Shown here piece by piece: positions 51,537 to 60,437 of a stretch of DNA of 64,000 bases (the stretch's first letter is position 1; every line of letters starts with the position of its first letter). Under the pieces are notes generated by a model. It was not told the DNA's origin. It did no database searches and saw only the letters and a program-made list of their open reading frames with translations. The stretch lies in contig CAWGQC010000004.1 in NCBI GenBank assembly GCA_963824645.1, positions 496,001 to 560,000 on the forward strand. The letters run 5' to 3'. The stretch comes from Bog-756 sp963824645 (GTDB lineage Bacteria; Actinomycetota; Acidimicrobiia; Acidimicrobiales; RAAP-2). The translations under genes and the position numbers were made by a program.

Positions 51537-54500
51537 CTACGTGGAGGTGATGGACACGTTGCTGACGGCGTGGTCGTCGGTCAGCGCCCCGTCCCCGGCG
51601 GAAAATCCGAGTAGCACCGTCGGCCCCACCGTGACCGCTGTGGACAGCACCTGGGTGCCGTCGACCGCCACGGTGAGGACGCCCTCCAGCAGACTGACCG
51701 TGATGGTGTTGATGGTGCGGAGGGCGGGCACTTCGGTGTTGGTGGTCAGCCAGTCCAGTTCGTCGGGCATGCTGGGCGTGGTCGGCCCGTAGGTCACCCC
51801 CACGAAGTTGTTGGACGGGTTGTTGGCGTTGAGGTAGGTGTCGAGGGCCACGGCCACCCCGGGGATGCCGGAAAAGCCGAGCCCACCTCCCAGGGCCCCG
51901 ACCGAGGTGGTGGGGTCGGTGGCGTTGGCCAGCATGAAGGTCAGGCCGTCGGCCCCGTTACCCCCTCCGATGGACGCGGTGAAGGTGGCGTTGATCTCCG
52001 ATGCGTTGACCGGGGTGGGCCAGAAGGCGGTACCGGCCTGGTAGCCGGGCGTGGCCTGAGTCAGCTGGAGGGCGCCGCCGGCGATCTCCGAGGAGCCGTC
52101 GAGGGCCCAGCCCCCGGCCGTGGCCGGGTCACCGACGGTGGTGATGGTGGGCGGAGCCGCGGTGATCGACACGTTGCTCACCGTGTGGGTGTCGGTGAAC
52201 GAGCCGGTCCCGCCGGAAAAGCCGAGCAGCACGTTGGGCCCGACGGTGACGTTGGTGGTGATGACCTTGGTCCCGTCCACGCTCACGGTAAGGGTGCCGT
52301 TGACCAGGGTCACCCCGATGGTGTTGGTGGCCCGCAGGGACGGTACCGCCGTCGAGGTGGCCAGCCAGTGGAGCTCGTCGGGCACGCTGGCCGTGGTCGG
52401 CCCGTTGGTCACCCCCACGAAGTTGTTGGACGGGTTGTTGGTGTTCTTGTAGGTGTCGAGGGCCACGGCCGTGCCGGATATGCCGGAGAAGCCGAGCCCA
52501 CCGCCCAGGGCCCCCACCGCCGTCGGGGCGGTGGAGGGGTCGGCCAGTACCAGGGCCATGCCGTCGGCCCCGCTCGTGCCGCCGCCCCCGATGGTGGCGG
52601 TGAAGGTGGCGTTCAGATTGGACGAGCTCAGCGGAGTGGGCCAGAAGGCGGTGCCGGCCTGGTAGGCCGGGGTGGTCTGGGTCAGCTGGGTGGAACCGCT
52701 CGCCACCTTGGCCGAGCCGTTGACGTCCCAGCCTCCACCCGCCGGTCCGGCCAGAGCGGTGACCGGCGGGGCGGCGGTGATGGCCACGTTGCTCACCGCG
52801 TGGGCGTCGGTGTACGAGCCGTCCCCGGCAGAAAAGCCGAGCAGTACATTGGGACCGACGGTGACGGTGGTGGTGATGACCTTGGTCCCGTTCACAGTGA
52901 CAGTCAGGGTGCCGTTGACCAGGGTCACCCCGATGGTGTTGGTGGCCCGCAGGGCCGGCACCGCCGTGCTGGTGGCCAGCCAGTTGAGCTCGTCAGGGAC
53001 GCTGGCCGTGGTCGGTCCGTTGGTCACTCCCACGAAGTTGTTGGACGGGTTGTTGGTGTTCTTGTAGGTGTCGAGGGCCACGGCGGTGCCGGATAGGCCG
53101 GAAAAGCCCAGCCCGCCCCCGATGGCCCCGACGGCAGTCGGTGCGGTGGACGGGTTGGCCAGCATGAAGGTCAACCCGTCGGCCCCGGTCGTCCCACCTC
53201 CGCCGATGGTGGCGGTGAAGGTGGCCGACAGGTTGGCCGAGCTGACCGGAGCCCCCATGATGGCGGTGCCGGCCTGGTAGCCGGGGCTGGCCTGGGTCAG
53301 CTGCAGGGCCCCGCTCACCACCTTGGACGAGCCGTTGAGCTGCCATCCCCCGGCCGACGCCGGGTCACCGACGACCCCGTTGCCGGTGAAGGTCACGGTG
53401 CGCACCCCCTGGCCGTCGTCGGCCGTGATGACCCATCCGTCGGAAGTGGTCCCGACTGCGGTGGGGGTGAAGGTGACCGACTCGGTCAGCGATGCCCCGG
53501 CGGCGATGGTGGTCCCCTCGGCCAGGGAGGTGGTGGCGGTGAACGGTCCGAGGGCCGGGGGCTTGGACTTGGAGATCTCGAGGCTGCTCCCGCCGTCGTT
53601 GGTGACCGAAAAAGTCTTGGTCACCGTCTGCCCGATGGGCACGTTGCCGAAGTTGTTGGCCAGGGGGGTGATCTGGAGCAGGGAGGGTACCGTCGAGTTG
53701 CCGGAGATGTTGACCACCACGTCCCCGCCGTTGCTGTCGAGCTCGAGGGTGCTCGCGTAGGTGCCGTTGGCCGTGGGGGTGAAGGTCACGTTGACCACCA
53801 CCTCGGCGCCGGGCTGGATCACTGCCCCGGCGGCCGGCGTGCCGGTGGCCCCGAAGGGGGCGGTGGGCAGATCGACGGTGGAGATGGTCACAGGCTGGGA
53901 TCCATCGTTGGCAAATCCTACCGAATTACTAGATTGATTTCCGGGCGGTATCCCGCCGAACGTGATCCCGGCCGTCGTGGCCACCAGGCTGGGACCGTTG
54001 ACCTCGCCCAGTCCGGTGAGGGTCACCTGGGAGCTGCCCGACGCGGTGGTACCGATGGTCAGCCCACCGCCGGCCGGTCCGGCCGCCGTCGGGGTGAAGG
54101 TGACCGGCACGGAGAGGGTGCCCCCGGTGGCCAGTGTGTCGGGCAGGGTGGCGCTCGGGGTGCCCGCGGTGAACGGGCCGGTGGCGGTCAACGAGGAGAC
54201 GGTGACCGGGGCGGTGGCCGTCATGGTCACCGTCTGTTTGCTGGACTGGCCCACGATGGTCGACGGGAAGGTCGGCGACGGGGCGGTGATCGGGGCACCC
54301 ACCGGGGCGCCGAAGCCCTCGATGTAGCCGTCGTTGGTGCCCACATAGATCCGGTCGTTGCCCACGCCGGGGTCGTTGAACTTGGACTGGATCCCGATGG
54401 GGGCACTCCAGATCTCCTGGAGGGCACCGTTGACCGGCACCGGGTTGTAGGCCCGCAGCTGGGCGCCGGTCTCACCGGCGCCGGGCGACCAGATGCACCA

Positions 54501-55988
54501 CATGATGGCCGACCCCGAGGTGGTGCCGTTGGAGGTGACCACGGCGCCGCCCGATCCGTAACCGAAGGCGTCCGAGGACTGGCCGGCCATGCTCAGGGTC
54601 GGGACCCCAGAGCCGGTCAGACCGTACTGATAGGCGTCCATGTTCCCCGACGAACCCCCGGCACTGACCGAACCGGAAGCGGTCGGAACATAGATCCATC
54701 CCCCGTTGCCGGGCCACACCGCCGGACTCGACCACACCCCTCCGTTGGGCCCGAACCGCCCGACCACGTTGTCGGAGCCGTTGGCCCCCTCCGCCACTCC
54801 ACCGAGGTTGTCGCGGTTGAGCAGGTAGACGTAGCCCTCCTTGCCCACGGCCACGGCCAGGTGGGGGTAGGTGGTGGTGCCGAAGTAGGCGTTGGGCAGG
54901 GCCACCGGGGCCCCCGAGCCGAAGTCGAGATCGTCGCCGTCCAGGGCCACGTTGTCGGTGGGGGAGAAGAAGTCGACCGGTTTGAGGGTGCCGTTGGCCT
55001 GTACGTTGACCCGGACCACCGACTCCCCCAGGTCGGCCGGCGGGGTGTTGCCGGCGACGGGTCCGTTTCCGGGGCCGCCGATGTTGCCGGTGGCGAACAG
55101 GATGGTGCCCGATCCGTCGGAGACCAGCCCACCGCCGGCCTGCCAGATGCCCGCCCCGGTGGTCGAGCTGCCCGCCCCCATGGTCGTGTACATGGTCTGC
55201 AGGGTGCCCGACTCGGTCACCCCGGCGATCCAACCCTGCCACGGGTAGACGTCGCAGTGGGAGCCGAAGCCGGCGTAGACCACGCCGTTCATGAGCAGCA
55301 GCCCGGGCCGTTGCAGTTGGAACTCGGGATTGAACACGTTGCCGGCGTTGTTCTGGGCCGCCCCCTGGATCTGGACGGGGAAGCCCGGCGCCTCGGCTCC
55401 GTTGTTGTCGAGTTCGAGGGCCTGCATGTAGTAGGCCTGCGGACCCGATGTGCCCGAGATGTACTGGTTGTCGACCAGGTACTCGGTGTCGGTGCTCTGG
55501 TCGACCACCGGGCTGCCGGTGATGCCGATGTTGGGGGTGAGGTCAGCGCAGCCCACCCCGCCGATCTGGCTGGCCAGGGTGGGGGTCCCGAAGTTGCGCG
55601 ACCAGAGGATGGCCCCGGTGACCGGGTTCACGCCGTAGGCGTAGTCGTTCTCGGTGTTGACCAGCACCTGGCCGTCGTCGAGCAGGGGCTGGCCATAGGC
55701 CTGGCCGTTGATGGCCGTCTTGAACAGCTGGCCGAACGTACCGCCGCTCACCAGGCTCGGGGTCAGGGTGGTCTGGTCGGGGTACCAGCTGGTCCGGTCG
55801 TTGTCGGCCCCCCGGGTGGCTCCGTCGACCGCCGACGGGGTGGACGCCTGCGCCGTCCGGGGAGCCACCACGGCGGTCACTGCGGTAGCCGCCACCAGGC
55901 CCGACAGCACCATGAGGACCACCGCCCCCACCGCCACCGGACGCCGGCCTCGGCGTAGGGCCTTGCTGGTTGTCGCCGTCCGCCTCAT
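51537..55988 (-). CDS. Giant secreted PQQ-like propeller protein with ASH-type domains and three L-type lectin domains
   Basis: The 1483-residue product starts MRRTATTSKALRRGRRPVAV, with signal core GAVVLMVLSGLVAATAVTAV and ribosome site GAAGAGGGG. It is co-linear with the 1471-residue protein: propeller (QPLLDDGQVLVNTENDYAYG, GKEGYVYLLNRDNLGGVAEG), beta-sandwiches (FGNVPIGQTVTKTFSVTNDG) and three lectin domains each with a GGWxLNGSS-like opening and LGFSGG or LGFSAGDG near the end. Because the lectin repeats are so alike, unequal exchange between and within the two genes is likely. An open frame continues upstream to 56570 through the GH8 gene, but only this start has a signal peptide. Confidence 0.85.
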   Translation of the reverse strand: MRRTATTSKALRRGRRPVAVGAVVLMVLSGLVAATAVTAVVAPRTAQASTPSAVDGATRGADNDRTSWYPDQTTLTPSLVSGGTFGQLFKTAINGQAYGQPLLDDGQVLVNTENDYAYGVNPVTGAILWSRNFGTPTLASQIGGVGCADLTPNIGITGSPVVDQSTDTEYLVDNQYISGTSGPQAYYMQALELDNNGAEAPGFPVQIQGAAQNNAGNVFNPEFQLQRPGLLLMNGVVYAGFGSHCDVYPWQGWIAGVTESGTLQTMYTTMGAGSSTTGAGIWQAGGGLVSDGSGTILFATGNIGGPGNGPVAGNTPPADLGESVVRVNVQANGTLKPVDFFSPTDNVALDGDDLDFGSGAPVALPNAYFGTTTYPHLAVAVGKEGYVYLLNRDNLGGVAEGANGSDNVVGRFGPNGGVWSSPAVWPGNGGWIYVPTASGSVSAGGSSGNMDAYQYGLTGSGVPTLSMAGQSSDAFGYGSGGAVVTSNGTTSGSAIMWCIWSPGAGETGAQLRAYNPVPVNGALQEIWSAPIGIQSKFNDPGVGNDRIYVGTNDGYIEGFGAPVGAPITAPSPTFPSTIVGQSSKQTVTMTATAPVTVSSLTATGPFTAGTPSATLPDTLATGGTLSVPVTFTPTAAGPAGGGLTIGTTASGSSQVTLTGLGEVNGPSLVATTAGITFGGIPPGNQSSNSVGFANDGSQPVTISTVDLPTAPFGATGTPAAGAVIQPGAEVVVNVTFTPTANGTYASTLELDSNGGDVVVNISGNSTVPSLLQITPLANNFGNVPIGQTVTKTFSVTNDGGSSLEISKSKPPALGPFTATTSLAEGTTIAAGASLTESVTFTPTAVGTTSDGWVITADDGQGVRTVTFTGNGVVGDPASAGGWQLNGSSKVVSGALQLTQASPGYQAGTAIMGAPVSSANLSATFTATIGGGGTTGADGLTFMLANPSTAPTAVGAIGGGLGFSGLSGTAVALDTYKNTNNPSNNFVGVTNGPTTASVPDELNWLATSTAVPALRATNTIGVTLVNGTLTVTVNGTKVITTTVTVGPNVLLGFSAGDGSYTDAHAVSNVAITAAPPVTALAGPAGGGWDVNGSAKVASGSTQLTQTTPAYQAGTAFWPTPLSSSNLNATFTATIGGGGTSGADGMALVLADPSTAPTAVGALGGGLGFSGISGTAVALDTYKNTNNPSNNFVGVTNGPTTASVPDELHWLATSTAVPSLRATNTIGVTLVNGTLTVSVDGTKVITTNVTVGPNVLLGFSGGTGSFTDTHTVSNVSITAAPPTITTVGDPATAGGWALDGSSEIAGGALQLTQATPGYQAGTAFWPTPVNASEINATFTASIGGGNGADGLTFMLANATDPTTSVGALGGGLGFSGIPGVAVALDTYLNANNPSNNFVGVTYGPTTPSMPDELDWLTTNTEVPALRTINTITVSLLEGVLTVAVDGTQVLSTAVTVGPTVLLGFSAGDGALTDDHAVSNVSITST

Positions 55989-56103
55989 CCCCTCTTCCTC
56001 TCTCTCGTCCCGCCGTCGATTTGTTGATGACGAGGGCTGGCTGCGCTGCGCCGACCGTTCGGAACCTGTCGCCACCCTGTGGTCCCCAGGTCCGGGGGAG
56101 CGC

Positions 56104-57300
56104 TCATCGGCTCGACGCCGGGGAGCACGATGACAGCGTCGAGGTCTGCAGGAGGGCGGTGCCCAAAGCGGCCCAGGCGTCGCCGTAGTAGTTCCTGCCG
56201 TGGTCGCCGGCCCGGGCCTGGGCCAGCAGGGCGGACCCTTGGGAGCGGTCCCCGGCGGCGTCGGCCGAGGCGGCTGCGGCCACCAGTCCGAGCCCGTTCC
56301 GGTCGCTGTTGGTGGCGGTGCCGTTGAGGGCGTAGTCGAGGTCGGCTCCATGGCCGGGGAGGTCGGCCAGCACCGGCCAGTCATGGGCCGCCAGTGCCCT
56401 ACCGGCGGCCGTGCAGTCGGCGGCGTACCAGACCTCCACCCGTTGGGCGTCCAGACCGTAGGCGGCCGGTCCGGTGGTCGACGGTGAACCTTCGGGGGTG
56501 ACCACACCGGAGAAGGAGAGCGTGGCCCAGTCGGCCGGCAGTCTGGCCGTCGACTTGCTCTCCAGCTCACCCACCAACTGCTGGCTGCTGTCGGCCAGCT
56601 GGGTCCACTGCACCTTGCCGGTGGCCTGGGCCAGGGCGGCCATCGCCTCCGGCGAGTAGTAGCTCACGTCCAACGTGTAAGGGACTGTCCGGGCCCACGG
56701 CCCCGCCACCAGCACCAGCCGGCCGACGTTGAACATGGTCTCGTACTTGAGGATGCCGGCCGCCACGTGCAGGCCGTCGGTCCGGTAGGCCGGCACGCCG
56801 AAGCGTTGGGAGGCCAGCACCAGAGCCCACGCCGTGTCGAGGTCGGCATCGGTGGCCGGCGAGTTGCTCACCACGTGGCCGGCGGCCCAGTGGTAGGCGA
56901 AGAGCCCGTTGGGCAGTTGCAGATTGCTTTGATCCCACTTCCAGATCGAGGCGAAGCGGGCCTGGTTTCCGGTGGCCACGGCCAACAGGAGGGCGTAGGC
57001 CTCTCCCTCACTGACCGTGTCACCGCCCTGGTCCCACCGCACCACCCGGCCGTCGGCCGCCACGTAGCGATCGAGGAAGGCCACGGTCACCGGCCGCGAC
57101 TTGACCACCGGAGCGGGCCGGGGGGCGGAGGCGGCCAGCAATCCGATGCCGCACAGCACCACAGCCACGATGACCACGGCCGTGACTATCCGAAGGCTGC
57201 CCCGCCGATGGCGCCGTCGTTCGACGCCGATGAGGTCGGGGTCGGGGACCTCCGCCACTCCGGTCGGAGCATCCGGACGCACCGGCGTGGCCGTGCTCAT
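56104..57300 (-). CDS. Glycoside hydrolase family 8 endoglucanase (BcsZ-like)
   Basis: The 398-residue protein has a membrane-spanning segment (SLRIVTAVVIVAVVLCGIGL) near residues 35-55, followed by a GH8 domain. The acid is E98 in TVSEGEAYALLLAVAT, the family signature is ATDADLDTAWALVLASQRFG at 149-168, and the base is probably D211 in LDVSYYSPEA. GH8 enzymes of cellulose operons trim glucan chains at the membrane. The start overlaps the stop of the BcsA-like gene by four bases, which ties it to the synthase. All expected catalytic residues are present. Confidence 0.85.
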   Translation of the reverse strand: MSTATPVRPDAPTGVAEVPDPDLIGVERRRHRRGSLRIVTAVVIVAVVLCGIGLLAASAPRPAPVVKSRPVTVAFLDRYVAADGRVVRWDQGGDTVSEGEAYALLLAVATGNQARFASIWKWDQSNLQLPNGLFAYHWAAGHVVSNSPATDADLDTAWALVLASQRFGVPAYRTDGLHVAAGILKYETMFNVGRLVLVAGPWARTVPYTLDVSYYSPEAMAALAQATGKVQWTQLADSSQQLVGELESKSTARLPADWATLSFSGVVTPEGSPSTTGPAAYGLDAQRVEVWYAADCTAAGRALAAHDWPVLADLPGHGADLDYALNGTATNSDRNGLGLVAAAASADAAGDRSQGSALLAQARAGDHGRNYYGDAWAALGTALLQTSTLSSCSPASSR

Positions 57301-58868
57301 GCTGCCACCGGCTCCAACTGGGCCACCGGTTGGACGGCCGGAGCCGGCGCCTCCGCCCGTCGGCCCACCAGGGCCGACCAGATGCCCACCGTGAGGACCG
57401 AAATGTGCAGCAGGGCAAAGGCCACGTTGTTGGCCACCCCGGCGCTCAGCCCTTTGACCAACCCGTCCACCACCGCCGCGGCCAGAATGCCGATCATGAC
57501 CAGGGCGGGCAGAACGGCGCGGGGTTGGCGACCGAGGTCCCCGTGCTTGGCCGTCACCACGAAGCGGCCCTTTCTCCTCATGACCACGAAGACGGTGGCC
57601 ACGATCTGTATCCAGAAATTGGCGATGAGAAGGGCGAAGGCGTCGAAGGTGTAGGTGCCGGCGCCGGCCACGGCCACGGCGAACAGGCTGACGCAGAAAT
57701 AGGGGGCGAAGTGCAGGAGGAACTGGGCGGCGGTGGCACCGTTGAGCGGTTGTGCCCCGGTGAAGATGCGGATGGCCGGAATCGACATGTAGAGGGCGAA
57801 GGTCCAGCCGGACAGGAAGAAGAGGGAGGAGAAGAGGTACTGCATCCTGACCCGAAAGGGCAGCTCGGCCCGGAGGGCCTGGGGGATGGAGGCCAGGCAG
57901 CCCCGGGCCCACCGCTGCTGCTGGCTCACGTAGGACACCATGTCCTCGGGGCCCAGCCCCTGGGCCAGCACTTCGTTCACGTACACCGACTGCCAGTTGT
58001 TCTCGTGCAGCCGGATGGACAGCTCGAAGTCCTCGGTCAGCGAGTCCTCGGGGAAGTTGCCCACCTCGGCCAGGGCCGACCGTCGGAAGACGAAGTTGGT
58101 GCCGCAGCAGAACATGGAGCCGAGGCCGTCCTTGCCCCGGGAGATGCCGCCGAAGAACAGGTTCTGCTGCGAGGCGGCGGCGGCGGCCAGCCGACCGGTG
58201 CGGGCGTTGGCGTAGTACTGCGGCGTCTGCACGTAGGCCACTTCCGGATCGTCCATCCAGCCCAGCGTGGCTTCGAGAAACCGCCGGTCGGGGACGTGGT
58301 CACAGTCGAAGACGGCCACGAAGGGGGCCTTGGTCAGGGCCAAGGCATGGTTGAGATTGCCGGCCTTGGCCCCGGCATGCTCCTGGCGTCGGATGTAGCG
58401 GGCCCCGTGCCGGTCGGCCAGATCGGCCAGGTCGTCACGGCCGGCGTCGTCCAACAGGTACACCCGGACGCGCGCTCCACCCATGGCCATGGCCGCCACC
58501 ACCGTCGGCTCGACCACGTCGAGGGGTTCGTTGTACACCGGGATGAGGACGTCGACCCGGGACTGTCCGTCGACGGCTGGCCCGGCGGGGCGGTCCCGTC
58601 CGTGCCAGCAGGTCCACCAGAAGCCGACGGCCTGGAACAGGTTGAACAGCTCGGCCACGATCAGGAGCCCGTAGAGGACGGGATTCCCCACCCGCTCGGG
58701 GCGCAGCAACCAGGTGAAGTACCAGAGGGAGAGCACGACACTGATGGGCAGCAGGATCCGCAGGCGGCGGTCGACCGTTCTCCAGTCCTCGGCACTGCGC
58801 CACACCGGCCGGCCCAGTCGTGGATCATCGGTATCGGGATACGTGGGGCTCTCCAGTGTGGCGCTCAC
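57297..58868 (-). CDS. BcsA-like family 2 glycosyltransferase (cellulose-synthase-like)
   Basis: The 523-residue protein is read from GTG 58868 (SATLESPTYPDTDDP). After two helices the GT2 domain shows D140-D141 (VYLLDDAGRDD), D188-C-D190 (VFDCDHVPD), T278-E-D (SLTEDFEL) and QxxRW at 316-320. These are the residues that bind UDP-sugar and the acceptor in processive beta-glycan synthases. Several membrane helices follow. The C-terminus ends in a short A/P/V-rich tail and shows no PilZ domain, so there is no visible c-di-GMP control, and no BcsB gene is near. It overlaps the genes on both sides by four bases. Polymer identity (cellulose or other beta-glucan) is inferred. Confidence 0.85.
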   Translation of the reverse strand: MSATLESPTYPDTDDPRLGRPVWRSAEDWRTVDRRLRILLPISVVLSLWYFTWLLRPERVGNPVLYGLLIVAELFNLFQAVGFWWTCWHGRDRPAGPAVDGQSRVDVLIPVYNEPLDVVEPTVVAAMAMGGARVRVYLLDDAGRDDLADLADRHGARYIRRQEHAGAKAGNLNHALALTKAPFVAVFDCDHVPDRRFLEATLGWMDDPEVAYVQTPQYYANARTGRLAAAAASQQNLFFGGISRGKDGLGSMFCCGTNFVFRRSALAEVGNFPEDSLTEDFELSIRLHENNWQSVYVNEVLAQGLGPEDMVSYVSQQQRWARGCLASIPQALRAELPFRVRMQYLFSSLFFLSGWTFALYMSIPAIRIFTGAQPLNGATAAQFLLHFAPYFCVSLFAVAVAGAGTYTFDAFALLIANFWIQIVATVFVVMRRKGRFVVTAKHGDLGRQPRAVLPALVMIGILAAAVVDGLVKGLSAGVANNVAFALLHISVLTVGIWSALVGRRAEAPAPAVQPVAQLEPVAA

Positions 58869-60433
58869 TTGTACACCGCCACCTGCACGTTGGGCACGTT
58901 GAACTGCTCCACCAGTTTCCGGTGCACGCCCAGATCGTCGAGGGCCTCGGTCAGGGTGAGGTTGTCGGTGGTGCCGTCCATGAGCGACTTGCTCGAGATG
59001 ACGAACACCTCGTGTCCGTCGACCGGCAGCTTGGGCTGGGCGGTCAGGGGGCCGGCGGGGACGTGGGGCGAGTAGTACTGGATGACCGACCACAGGTCGA
59101 CCGGGCGGTAGAGGATGACGTCACCGGGCCGGGCCTGCTGGTCGATCTTGTCCAGAGCCACGTTGAAGTCGTAACGCCGCGGGTTGGGACTGGCGTACTG
59201 CTCGTCGACCAGAGCGACCAGGAGCACCATCACCAGGGCCACCGTGGCCACGGTCACCGCCCGCCGACTGTTGGCCACGCCGGTGATGACCCGGGCGGCC
59301 AGGATGAACAGGATGGGGACGATGGTCGACATGTAGCGGATGTCGAACAGCTCCTGCTTCTCCAACCCGAGCAGGAACATCATGACCACCGGGACCAGGA
59401 CGGCCCCGCACAACAGGTAGCTGACCGGCTTGGCCCGGCGACCGAGGAGGACCAGGGAGAGCAGCATCCCGAGCGGCCACAGGGCGACCAGAATGGCCAT
59501 ATCGGGGTTCGAGTGGTACCCGACCAGACCCCAGGCCAGGTCGACGATGATCGAGTAGATGCCCAGGTGGCCGAGGCCCACCCCGCCCACGCCGAAGGCC
59601 TGGCCGGTGGCCTGGTGCACCGAAAACTGCTGATGGGCCAACACCACGAGCGGAACCAGGGCGGCCAGGATCAGCGCCGCGCTCACAGCCCAGCCGACCA
59701 CCAGCCGGCGCACCGGTTGCCCGTGCCGCCACCGCACGAACATGACCCCGAGGAACACCGCCTGTTGGAAAAGGATTTGCCAGGCGGCGAAGTACTGGGT
59801 CCACATCATGGCGATGGTGGCCAGGGTGTAGACGTCCCACGCGTAGGCACCGCCCCGGTGGAACACCCGCAGCTGGGCCCACAGGGCGATGACCCCGAGC
59901 AGCATCAGCTGCTCGTACATGCGGACCTCTTGCGAGTACCACACCAGTAACGGGGCCACCGACACCAGCACGGCGGCGACCGTGCCGGTGCGCCGGCCGT
60001 AGGCCTCCTTGCCCAGCAGGTAGACCATGGGGATGAGCAGCACGCCGACGATGATGGAGGGGACCCGCAGGGCGAAGGCCCCGAAGCCGGCCACCCGGAC
60101 CCAGGCCCACAGGACGCTGAAGTACAGGGGCGGGTGGACATCGGTGGAGGCCAGGGTGTGGATCATCCGGCCGTAGCCGAGATGGGCGTCGTGGACGCTA
60201 ATGGCCTCGTCCAACCAGATGCCGCGGGGTATGACCAGGCGGATGGCCGTGCCCACAACGCAGGCCACCAGCACCACCCGGGTGGTGGGTCGGGCCAGCG
60301 AGCGCGTGAGCCCCGCCACCCACTCGGGGCGTACCTGGGGCCGGATCTCCTTCGGCGAGGTATCGGTGTCCGACGACTCGGGGTCCCCGGACGGCAGCTC
60401 GGGGCCGGGGTCGAGCAGGGTGGTGGCCGTCAT
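58865..60433 (-). CDS. GT-C family membrane glycosyltransferase (GT39/ArnT-like)
   Basis: The 522-residue protein has about 11 membrane helices. In the first outer loop it carries the acidic motif of polyprenyl-phosphate-sugar-dependent transferases (RGIWLDEAISVHDAHLGYGR), then TLASTDVHPPLYFSVLWAWV. That L-D-E-A...HPPLY pattern is usual in GT39/GT83 actinobacterial proteins. It would attach a sugar from a lipid carrier to a protein or glycan outside the membrane. Its start follows the stop of the GT4 gene by four bases and its stop overlaps the synthase start. Confidence 0.8.
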   Translation of the reverse strand: MTATTLLDPGPELPSGDPESSDTDTSPKEIRPQVRPEWVAGLTRSLARPTTRVVLVACVVGTAIRLVIPRGIWLDEAISVHDAHLGYGRMIHTLASTDVHPPLYFSVLWAWVRVAGFGAFALRVPSIIVGVLLIPMVYLLGKEAYGRRTGTVAAVLVSVAPLLVWYSQEVRMYEQLMLLGVIALWAQLRVFHRGGAYAWDVYTLATIAMMWTQYFAAWQILFQQAVFLGVMFVRWRHGQPVRRLVVGWAVSAALILAALVPLVVLAHQQFSVHQATGQAFGVGGVGLGHLGIYSIIVDLAWGLVGYHSNPDMAILVALWPLGMLLSLVLLGRRAKPVSYLLCGAVLVPVVMMFLLGLEKQELFDIRYMSTIVPILFILAARVITGVANSRRAVTVATVALVMVLLVALVDEQYASPNPRRYDFNVALDKIDQQARPGDVILYRPVDLWSVIQYYSPHVPAGPLTAQPKLPVDGHEVFVISSKSLMDGTTDNLTLTEALDDLGVHRKLVEQFNVPNVQVAVYK

Positions 60434-60437
60434 CACC

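Noticed and set aside
53934..55958. 674-residue open frame on the plus strand
   Set aside because: Complementary to the 1483-residue lectin protein; no start signal, signal peptide or domain.
51537..56570. Start of the 1483-residue protein at 56570 (1677 residues)
   Set aside because: The extra N-terminus is a P/R/T-rich frame running through the GH8 gene. The signal peptide and ribosome site place the start at 55988.
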